The position numbers and the translations under genes are program-made. Shown one piece after another: positions 1-6,267 of a DNA stretch of 42,216 nucleotides. This DNA comes from a virus. Below the pieces are notes generated by a model. That model searched no databases. It worked only from the letters and a program-made list of their open reading frames with translations, and was not told where the DNA came from. How positions within the stretch are numbered: the first letter of the stretch is position 1; the number at the start of each line of letters is the position of its first letter. The stretch is taken from positions 1 through 42,216 of the IMG/VR virus record IMGVR_UViG_3300025420_000010. One strand, 5' to 3'.

Positions 1-120
1 GTTCTTGGCCTCGAGATCAACGACGAATACGTTGCGAACGCGAGAAGGGCGCTGCAGCATTTCCGTATTCACCAAAAAGCATCTTCAATTCAAAAGGAGC
101 AAAACAATGAGCAATCCTAA
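1..120 (+). CDS. C-terminal tail of a DNA methyltransferase-like protein (partial)
   Basis: Frame 1 is open from the window edge to a TAA at 118-120 and gives the last 39 residues of a protein. The piece GLEINDEYVANARRAL resembles the end of class I DNA methyltransferases of the N4-cytosine/N6-adenine type, where a G-x-E/D-I-x-x-x-Y-V-x-x-A-x-x-R-L block follows the last strands of the SAM-binding fold. The catalytic motif lies outside the window, so target and activity cannot be judged. The stop overlaps the next start by 14 bases, which suggests translational coupling. The assignment rests on one short block. Confidence 0.5.
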   Translation, partial: VLGLEINDEYVANARRALQHFRIHQKASSIQKEQNNEQS

Positions 121-550
121 AATCGCAGACAAACTCGATCTTGATCTTTTAGAAAACGCCTATCACCAAATTGGCGACGTTCCCCCTCCTCCACCATCTG
201 CAAGGCCAAAGATTGTGACGACACAACAAGCCCCCGCCAACCCGCAGCTCGAAATCATTGCAGAAGGCATGAAGCGCGCAGAGAAATTGTTCGCTTCAAA
301 GAACTCCGAGTATGGCGATAGCGGAGACATTCTAGGCAACTTCCGTCGTCTCGCAGAACAACAAGGTGTTCCGATGTCAACTGCATGGATGTTCCTTGCC
401 GGAAAGCACATCGACTCAATCCAGCAATACGTCATCGACACTCGCAACAATACATCAAGGCACAGATCCCAACCGTTTTCTGAGCGCATTGATGATCTCG
501 TTGTTTACAGCTTGCTGTTGCTTGTTATCGCTGCTGAAGAAGGCGCGTAA
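107..550 (+). CDS. DUF1599/Nmad1-like protein (nucleotide-modification-associated domain)
   Basis: 147 residues. The ATG at 107 is chosen because AAAAGGAGC lies 7 bases upstream; a longer reading from position 5 would lack a ribosome-binding site and overlap the methyltransferase frame. After a proline-rich linker (residues 25-45) comes a helical domain with K65-NSEYG (66-70), LGNFRRLA (76-83), GKHIDSIQQY (99-108) and a terminal ERIDDLVVYSLLLL helix. This order (YG, NF, KH, E-x-x-x-D-L) is typical of the DUF1599 family, a MazG-like all-helical domain often found beside phage base-modification genes. The neighbouring methyltransferase tail fits a modification role. Enzymatic activity is not established from the sequence. 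Confidence 0.6.
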   Translation: MSNPKIADKLDLDLLENAYHQIGDVPPPPPSARPKIVTTQQAPANPQLEIIAEGMKRAEKLFASKNSEYGDSGDILGNFRRLAEQQGVPMSTAWMFLAGKHIDSIQQYVIDTRNNTSRHRSQPFSERIDDLVVYSLLLLVIAAEEGA

Positions 551-1611
551 TGTCTTACTCCCCCACACTTCCATTCGCACATTCTTCTGGACCCAAGGAT
601 GCAAAGATTGCAATTGTGGGGGAGGCATGGGGTGAGCAAGAAGCACTCATCGGAAAACCATTTCAAGGTTATTCCGGGCAGGAACTTACCCGCATGTTGC
701 AAGAGGCAGGTCTTTCCAGACGTGACTGCTTTCTAACAAATGTTTTGGCCTTGCGCCCACCAAACAACGACCTCGCAGCACTTTGTTGCAATAAAACTTC
801 TTGCGGGGAGGGTTATGCCCTCCCCCATCTGGGAAAAATCGGGCAATATCTAAAACCAGAATACCTTCCTGAGTTGGATCGGTTACGCGATGAACTTACC
901 TCCGTGGCTCCAAACCTTATTATCGCTCTTGGTGGCACTGCTTGTTGGGCTTTGCTTTCTACTAATGGGATTGGCGCTTTACGAGGAACAGTTGCAACGT
1001 CAACTCTCGTTCCGCATAAGGTCCTCCCAACTTACCATCCCTCTGGGGTTTTACGGAATTGGGCATGGCGACCTATCGCCATCGCAGATTTAATCAAGGC
1101 CAAGCGCGAAGCGGATTACCCAGAAATCAAACGCCCCTCCCGCAGAATTCTTGTCAACCCCACAATCGCTGAATGCCATGATTGGATCGACCGCAACGTG
1201 CGCTCCGAATGTGCCTGTGACATCGAGACAAAGTTCGGAATGATCGAGATGGTTGGCTTTAGCGCCAGCCCGACCGACGCCATGGTTGTTCCATTCTGGG
1301 ACAAGTCAAAAGGCGGAAACTACTGGGCTTCGTCACGCATTGAGTCCGACGCAAGAGGTGTGGTCAAGCGCCTTTTAGAAAATCCGTCCATAACAAAAAT
1401 CTTCCAAAACGGCCTATTTGACCTTCAGTATCTTATGAAAGAAGGATATAGACCGAGAGGTTGCCGTGAAGATACTATGTTATATCATCACGCTCTTTAT
1501 CCCGAAATGCAAAAGGGCCTTGGCTTTTTAGGCTCAATTTATACACAAGAAGTTAGCTGGAAGCATATGCGCGGAAAGAAAATGACGGAGTTCAAAAAAG
1601 ATGACAACTAA
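550..1611 (+). CDS. Uracil-DNA glycosylase fused to DnaQ-like 3'-5' exonuclease: N-terminal half of a split family A DNA polymerase
   Basis: 353 residues; the ATG overlaps the previous TAA (TAATG). Residues about 15-185 form a family 4/5-type UDG domain: GEAWGEQEALIGKPFQGYSG (24-43), TNV (63-65), RPPNN (69-73) and the second active-site block YHPS (162-165). From about 200 a DEDD exonuclease begins: Exo I CDIET with D224 and E226, Exo II NGLFD with D291, then EDTMLYHHAL (307-316), which matches the region after Exo II in DNA polymerase I. The protein stops after KKDDN just before Exo III, which is found instead at the start of the protein at 2414. UDG-exonuclease-polymerase fusions are known in phages; SPO1 polymerase also has an N-terminal UDG-like domain. 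I infer one ancestral gene cut in two, whose halves must associate to give a complete exonuclease site. Confidence 0.85.
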   Translation: MSYSPTLPFAHSSGPKDAKIAIVGEAWGEQEALIGKPFQGYSGQELTRMLQEAGLSRRDCFLTNVLALRPPNNDLAALCCNKTSCGEGYALPHLGKIGQYLKPEYLPELDRLRDELTSVAPNLIIALGGTACWALLSTNGIGALRGTVATSTLVPHKVLPTYHPSGVLRNWAWRPIAIADLIKAKREADYPEIKRPSRRILVNPTIAECHDWIDRNVRSECACDIETKFGMIEMVGFSASPTDAMVVPFWDKSKGGNYWASSRIESDARGVVKRLLENPSITKIFQNGLFDLQYLMKEGYRPRGCREDTMLYHHALYPEMQKGLGFLGSIYTQEVSWKHMRGKKMTEFKKDDN

Positions 1612-2134
1612 ATGCTTCATCGAAAATTGTGAAAAAGTTTCTTATGTAAAAGGTCTTTGCACAACTCATTATAAACGTCAGTGGAGACACGGAAACCCTA
1701 CAACTACATTGCTAAAAATGGAGCGAACTAAATGCGTTGTTGAGTCTTGTTCAAGACTTGATCACTCGCAAGGTTACTGCAAATTACACCATTTACGCTT
1801 AACTCGCTACGGTCGTTTGAGTAATGTGAAAGCAAAAAGTGGAAAAGGTTCCCTTAATGCAAATGGTTATCGTGTTCTGACGGTAAATGGAAAAAGAGTT
1901 TATGAACATGTTTATTTAGCAGAAAAGGCTTTAGGCAAACCTTTGCCAAGAAAAGCAGTTGTTCATCACATGAATGAAAAACCTGCTGATAATTTTACAC
2001 CATTTAATTTAGTTATCTGCCCCAATCAGGCATACCATTTACTGTTACACAAACGTGCGAGGGATTTAACAAAATGCAAAGCCGAAAGCATTCCCTTTTC
2101 GAAGCCATCATCAACACGGCATCTGGTTTCGTAA
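1601..2134 (+). CDS. HNH homing endonuclease with duplicated zinc-binding N terminus
   Basis: 177 residues; the ATG lies inside the last codons of the UDG-exonuclease gene, with GGAG upstream. Two similar Cys/His units open the protein (C5, C10, C20, H23 and C45, C50, C60, H63), probably DNA-binding zinc knuckles. The HNH domain follows: NGYRVL (88-93), YEHVYLAEKALG (101-112), then VVHHMNEKPADN with H122-H123 and N131, and FNLVIC and AYHLLLH (H146) to 150. This is the layout of phage HNH_3-type homing endonucleases. Its position between Exo II and Exo III of the polymerase is typical of a selfish element at a conserved site. The last 20 residues overlap the next gene by 61 bases and may not belong to the folded domain. 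Composition looks more A+T-rich than the flanking polymerase parts. Confidence 0.85.
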   Translation: MTTKCFIENCEKVSYVKGLCTTHYKRQWRHGNPTTTLLKMERTKCVVESCSRLDHSQGYCKLHHLRLTRYGRLSNVKAKSGKGSLNANGYRVLTVNGKRVYEHVYLAEKALGKPLPRKAVVHHMNEKPADNFTPFNLVICPNQAYHLLLHKRARDLTKCKAESIPFSKPSSTRHLVS

Positions 2135-2295
2135 TTTCCCTTGTAGTTACAGAGTTCTTATTTCCCGTTTTCGACCTCCACCCATCCTTCGCAGCAAACT
2201 TTTACATCACCACAATCTTCACGATCATTAGCATAATTCGAAGTTACATCTGCCGAAGGATATTTAATCACCTCCATACAAAAGGAGTTCTGTGA
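2074..2295 (+). CDS. Small membrane protein (DUF7220-like)
   Basis: 73 residues with two hydrophobic segments (about 13-33 and 41-60) and Arg residues at the ends (QSRKHS at the start, RSY and RRIF near the end). The QSR-S-x-x-EA start followed by two membrane segments resembles a family of small phage membrane proteins I recall as DUF7220; function unknown. GAGGGA precedes the ATG, which lies inside the 3' end of the HNH gene. It sits within the DNA that separates the two polymerase halves. Its own ribosome-binding site and coupling to the next gene (TGATG) argue that it is expressed. Confidence 0.6.
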   Translation: MQSRKHSLFEAIINTASGFVISLVVTEFLFPVFDLHPSFAANFYITTIFTIISIIRSYICRRIFNHLHTKGVL

Positions 2296-2411
2296 TGTTT
2301 GTTATTGCGACGATGGCCGCTGGGTCATTCATTTATTACATCCTTACAGGTTATGAAGGCGCGTTCATGGGCTGGCTTGCTCTCCTCTGCATCATTTTAA
2401 TGTTTGTATAA
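2295..2411 (+). CDS. Very small membrane protein, 38 residues
   Basis: The ATG overlaps the previous TGA (TGATG), with AAAGGAG 9 bases upstream. The product is almost entirely hydrophobic: MFVIATMAAGSFIYYIL, a short GYEGAF turn, then GWLALLCIILMFV. It could span the membrane once or twice. Its stop is only 2 bases before the polymerase ATG, so termination-reinitiation here may supply ribosomes to the polymerase, which has no clear Shine-Dalgarno sequence of its own. Function unknown. Confidence 0.55.
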   Translation: MFVIATMAAGSFIYYILTGYEGAFMGWLALLCIILMFV

Positions 2412-2413
2412 TC

Positions 2414-3895
2414 ATGCCCATCATCGAAACCTCCATGCTGCAGGAAGGCGTGACCCTTCCAGAAAACGAACAAATCTATAACGGCCTCGACTGTTGTATT
2501 ACCCACGAAGTGCTTGAGGCCATACGTGGCCTTGGCGATGCTCCAAAAATCTACAACTTCGCAAGGGCCCTCCAGGCCCCTGTTCTCGACATGATGCAGA
2601 GAGGATTTAAGATCGATGGATATGAAAGATCCAAAGGCATCGAAACACTCGAGCGCGAGATTGAGCGCCTTACATGCCTTTTGGACCGTCTTGCAGATGC
2701 TGTTTGGGACAAGCCCCTTAAAGCAAACTCACCAAAGATGCTCCAAGAATTCTTCTTCATCCATATGCGAATTCCAGAAATCTGGACCTCAAAAAAGGGT
2801 GAACGAAAACTATCAATGGACCGAGAGGCACTCGAAAAGCTCGACAACTATTATCATGCAAGGCCAATTGTTGCGACTATTCTGGCCATAAGAGACGCCG
2901 TTAAACAACTTTCAGTTCTTCGCACCGAGGTCGATCCAGATGGTAGAATGCGCACTTCATACAATGTTGCGGGCACAGAGACGGGGCGCTTTAGCAGTTC
3001 AACAAACGCTTTTGGCACTGGCACAAACCTACAAAACATCACCGCGTCTCTCCGCACAATGTTCATCGCAGATCCCGGCTGGAAGATTTGCGGGATCGAT
3101 CTGGAACAAGCTGAAAGCCGTGAAGTTGGATGGCTTTCTGGCGTCATTTGCAATGACTGGTCTTACCTTGACGCCTGTTATAGTGGTGATCTCCATACCC
3201 TTGTTGCACAGACAGCTTGGCCTTCCCTCGGATGGGGCTCTGATCCGAAACGCAATCGCCAAATCGCTGACACACCGTTCTACCGAAACCTCACCTACCG
3301 GGATATGGCAAAGAAACTCGGCCATGGAAGCAATTACCGAGGCCTTCCCCCGACCATGGCTCGACACGCAAAAATCCCCACCGCCACAGCCGAACAATTC
3401 CAACGAGCCTATTTCGAGCGATTTGCGGGAATACCAAAGTGGCACCGATGGGTTGCTCAACAACTCCAAACAACCCACAGCATCACCACGCCGCTCGGAC
3501 GCCAGCGAACCTTCTTCGGTCGTGCGAACGACGACACGACGCTCCGGGAAGCGATTGCGTTCTCACCGCAGAGCGCGACGGCGGATAGGTTGAATTTGGT
3601 ATTGTGGAGAGTCTGGTATCACATGCCAGAAGTGCAGCTCATCGCCCAAGTCCATGACGCCTTATACTTCCAATACCGTGAAAGTGCTGATGAAGTTGAG
3701 ATCATTCAAAAGGCCCTGTCACTTTTCGACATAGCCTTCGAACACTCCGGGCATAAGTTGGTCGTCCCCGGAGAAGCCAAGGTCGGATGGAATTGGGGAA
3801 ATTTCGATCCCAAAATCAATCCTGACGGCTTGGCAAAATTCAAAAACAAAAAGGACGAGCGCAAGCGAACGCCTATCCTTTCACAAAGACTTTGA
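2414..3895 (+). CDS. polA: Family A DNA polymerase, C-terminal half (Exo III plus polymerase domain)
   Basis: 493 residues. It opens with the missing Exo III motif YNGLD (Y22, D26) and continues as a complete polymerase: TETGRFSSS (188-196), NLQNI (205-209), motif A GIDLEQAESRE (227-237; catalytic D229), motif B RDMAKKLGHGSNYRG (296-310; R296, K300, Y308) and motif C QVHDAL (412-417; D415). The two catalytic aspartates are present. Two positions differ from E. coli Pol I: H304 where Pol I has F762, and A416 where it has E883. There is no Shine-Dalgarno sequence at the ATG, and translation is probably coupled to the tiny upstream gene. It should replicate phage DNA together with the UDG-exonuclease fragment at 550-1611. 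Confidence 0.9.
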   Translation: MPIIETSMLQEGVTLPENEQIYNGLDCCITHEVLEAIRGLGDAPKIYNFARALQAPVLDMMQRGFKIDGYERSKGIETLEREIERLTCLLDRLADAVWDKPLKANSPKMLQEFFFIHMRIPEIWTSKKGERKLSMDREALEKLDNYYHARPIVATILAIRDAVKQLSVLRTEVDPDGRMRTSYNVAGTETGRFSSSTNAFGTGTNLQNITASLRTMFIADPGWKICGIDLEQAESREVGWLSGVICNDWSYLDACYSGDLHTLVAQTAWPSLGWGSDPKRNRQIADTPFYRNLTYRDMAKKLGHGSNYRGLPPTMARHAKIPTATAEQFQRAYFERFAGIPKWHRWVAQQLQTTHSITTPLGRQRTFFGRANDDTTLREAIAFSPQSATADRLNLVLWRVWYHMPEVQLIAQVHDALYFQYRESADEVEIIQKALSLFDIAFEHSGHKLVVPGEAKVGWNWGNFDPKINPDGLAKFKNKKDERKRTPILSQRL

Positions 3896-3916
3896 TTTTC
3901 AGAACTGGGGCCGGTC

Positions 3917-5104
3917 GTGGATTTTGTAGATCAATTTGTAAAGTTTACTGAAGAACGGCCAAGCCCGGAAATTTTCCGTAAGTGGGCCGCAATCACAACG
4001 CTATCAGGTGCGCTCGAAAAGCGCGTCTGGACGATGACCAAAGCAGGTCCACAGTTCGCAAATCTTTACGTGATGCTTGTGGCCCCTCCGGGTGTGGGCA
4101 AATCACAAGCAATCAATCCTGCAGAGCAGTTGTTGAAGTCTACAAAGAAATACAACATCGCACCAAACAGCGTGACCGCTGCAAGCTTCATTGATGCACT
4201 TGTCAAGGCGCATAGGACTGTGCTTCTCCCTGACAACAAACTTCTACAATACCATCACATCTTCGTGTTCGCTGCAGAACTCGGAGTGTTCTTAAATACT
4301 CACGATCTAAACTTTCTTTCCATCATAAACGAATTGTTTGACCACAAAGACTCCTACCGGGAAGAACGCAGACATTCGCTCAAAGACCCTATCGACATTC
4401 CAAAGCCCATGACAACTCTTCTTGTGGGATCACAGCCGGGATTTCTTGCCACCCTTTTGCCCGACGCTGCATGGACGATGGGTTGGACCTCACGAATGCT
4501 CATGGTTTACAGTTCGACTGCCCCCGATGTTCCGCTCTTTGGCGAATACAAAAACCAAGACAAGATCATGTCGGGACTTGTGAAAAAGCTCGATGAAGTC
4601 GCAGATTATTATGGTGAAATGAAATGGGATCAATCCGCGATTGCGGAGATGGAACGCTGGCGTAAAGACAAATGGGCCCCGGTTCCTGACCATCCAAAAC
4701 TCGCAAACTATCTTCCACGTCGCGGGACGATCTTCATGGTCAAGCTCGCAATGGTCGCCGCAATGTCAAGAGGTGAGACGCTTGCCATTAGGTTGCAGGA
4801 TGTTGAGAGGGCAAGAGGTTGGTTGTTAGAAATTGAGGCTTTGATGCCTTGCATTTTCCGCGACATGATTATGCGCTCAGACGATCAAGTCATCGAAGAA
4901 GTGTTCCAGTATTCTTTCGAGATTTACTTAAAGCACAGGACGCCTTTGGCCTCGGCCCAGATCCTGCGCTTTCTTGCCCAACGCACACCAGCCGAAAAGG
5001 CCGAACGCATTTTGTCCTTAATGGAAAAGTCCGGCATTTTCGAGCGTGTGGCGGGCACGGAAACTTACATCCCTCGCGCCCGCAATATGCACGGCCTTGC
5101 TTAG
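3917..5104 (+). CDS. P-loop ATPase, DUF3987/replicative helicase-primase-like
   Basis: 395 residues from a GTG start (3917) with CTGGGG 6 bases upstream; no ATG start is as well placed. Walker A is APPGVGKS (56-63) and a probable Walker B is IFVFAAELG (115-123, E121). LLVGSQPG and WTSRMLMVYS follow in the positions of sensor and arginine-finger motifs. DUF3987-type proteins of phages have this layout and usually lie beside DNA polymerase, where they are thought to act as helicase or helicase-primase ATPases. No zinc-binding primase domain is visible. It is the last gene of the left plus-strand operon and converges on the tail-collar gene. Confidence 0.65.
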   Translation: MDFVDQFVKFTEERPSPEIFRKWAAITTLSGALEKRVWTMTKAGPQFANLYVMLVAPPGVGKSQAINPAEQLLKSTKKYNIAPNSVTAASFIDALVKAHRTVLLPDNKLLQYHHIFVFAAELGVFLNTHDLNFLSIINELFDHKDSYREERRHSLKDPIDIPKPMTTLLVGSQPGFLATLLPDAAWTMGWTSRMLMVYSSTAPDVPLFGEYKNQDKIMSGLVKKLDEVADYYGEMKWDQSAIAEMERWRKDKWAPVPDHPKLANYLPRRGTIFMVKLAMVAAMSRGETLAIRLQDVERARGWLLEIEALMPCIFRDMIMRSDDQVIEEVFQYSFEIYLKHRTPLASAQILRFLAQRTPAEKAERILSLMEKSGIFERVAGTETYIPRARNMHGLA

Positions 5105-5133
5105 ACCCACTCTATACTGAGTCTCGAATGGGC

Positions 5134-6267
5134 CTAATATTTAATGCAATACAAGACTGAATAGTTCTTCGGTCTTGTTTCTGTGCCGCCCGTTGTTGAG
5201 TCCGCAACTGTTGTGGTGATGTTGGCAGTGCCTGAGCCGGTTGTTGCGGAATATTGTGAAGGTGTTTGGCCACCTAAACCGCCCGCTGCCGGACCCGATG
5301 CTGATGATGTAGCGGTATAACCGTGCGTATGGCCGGAGTCGGTCGATGTTGCAGGATGGTTATGGTTTAAATACGTGTCAGCTTGATACCCAGTTGTGCC
5401 GATTGTTCCGCCGATGGCTGTAGGATATGTCCCGTTTGTGCCAGTGCCACGAACAAACATACCGCGAAGATCGGGGAGATTGAACGTCGTCGAGCCATCA
5501 CCATTTCCCCAAGCCGTTCCGATGTTCGAAAACAAAACTGCATAAGTAGATCGTGAAATAGGATCACCGTTTGCGGCAAGCCAACCGGCAGGGCAACTTC
5601 CCATTGCATAGGACGCAACCTGACCCGGAGGTGTTGAAACAGCTATGTTGTTGGTGACAAGCTGAAATTGACTTGTCGTGGAATAATACGTCACACCGAT
5701 GACGTTTCCAGAAACAACTTCACTTCCTGTCAAGATCGCTGTGCCGCCAGCCGTTGGCTTCACGACAGAAATTGGTGAGCCGCCATTAACAGAAAGCGTC
5801 AACGCCCCGGAGTTCGTTGCCCCTGCGACAAAGTAAAAGGTTTGGCCGTTGGTGCTGGCAAAGCCCGAAACCGTTACGGTCTGCGCATTCGCCGTGCCGC
5901 CACTTACCGAGCCCCAGCCTAACGTCGAGGTGCTTGCAGCATCGCCTGTTTCTTTTGTCCAGATCGTGTTGCCGTTAAGGTCTTTTAGAACTTGGCAGTA
6001 AGTTCCTGACCCAAAAATCGTCGCACGACCAGCGGAGTCCAAAACCACAGGATTTGTGTTTAAAACGGTCTGGCCAGAATTCGACCAAGTATTTTTCAAA
6101 ACCGTGCAGGCAGGATAGTTTGAATAAAATGTAACCGTGCCACCAGCATAAGGCTTACCGTTTCCATCAACGAATTGTTGTTGGCCGTTAGGCAAAAGCG
6201 TAGCAGAGTGCAGACTTGAACTTGAAAGTAAAAAGGCAAGAAGCCCTGCTGTTGTTCTTTTCATCAT
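5134..6267 (-). CDS. Tail-collar fiber protein with N-terminal signal-peptide-like segment
   Basis: 377 residues, last gene of the late operon. The N terminus MMKRTTAGLLAFLLSSSSL looks like a Sec signal peptide, with a less ideal cleavage site near HSA. Residues about 24-115 (LLPNGQQQFVDGNGKPYAGG, TVTFYSN, LDSAGRATIFGSG) match the N-terminal domain common in phage tail fibers. Residues about 215-290 form a Phage_Collar domain (GSCPAGWLAANGDPISR, then FNLPDLRGMFVRG), followed by a Gly/Ser/Thr-rich tip. Four cysteines are present. AGGGGA precedes the first ATG, which overlaps the previous stop. The protein probably recognises the host surface or connects fiber to tail. Confidence 0.85.
   Translation of the reverse strand: MMKRTTAGLLAFLLSSSSLHSATLLPNGQQQFVDGNGKPYAGGTVTFYSNYPACTVLKNTWSNSGQTVLNTNPVVLDSAGRATIFGSGTYCQVLKDLNGNTIWTKETGDAASTSTLGWGSVSGGTANAQTVTVSGFASTNGQTFYFVAGATNSGALTLSVNGGSPISVVKPTAGGTAILTGSEVVSGNVIGVTYYSTTSQFQLVTNNIAVSTPPGQVASYAMGSCPAGWLAANGDPISRSTYAVLFSNIGTAWGNGDGSTTFNLPDLRGMFVRGTGTNGTYPTAIGGTIGTTGYQADTYLNHNHPATSTDSGHTHGYTATSSASGPAAGGLGGQTPSQYSATTGSGTANITTTVADSTTGGTETRPKNYSVLYCIKY
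5151..5178 (+). terminator. Probable terminator of the left plus-strand operon
   Basis: ACAAGAC (5151-5157) and GTCTTGT (5172-5178) form a 7-bp stem with a 14-base loop, followed on the plus strand by TTTCTG. It lies 46 bases after the ATPase stop and inside the last codons of the convergent tail-collar gene. The stem is only moderately GC-rich, so efficiency is uncertain. Confidence 0.45.

Noticed and set aside
1611-2413. Group I intron in the polymerase gene, as in SPO1
   Set aside because: The interval is filled with coupled reading frames with ribosome-binding sites, leaving no free space for a catalytic core, and I could not find the typical P7/P3 elements by eye. A covariance search would be decisive.
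2940-3593. 217-codon frame overlapping the polymerase in another frame
   Set aside because: The polymerase motifs lie in the other frame on the same strand; this frame lacks a ribosome-binding site and has no recognisable domain.
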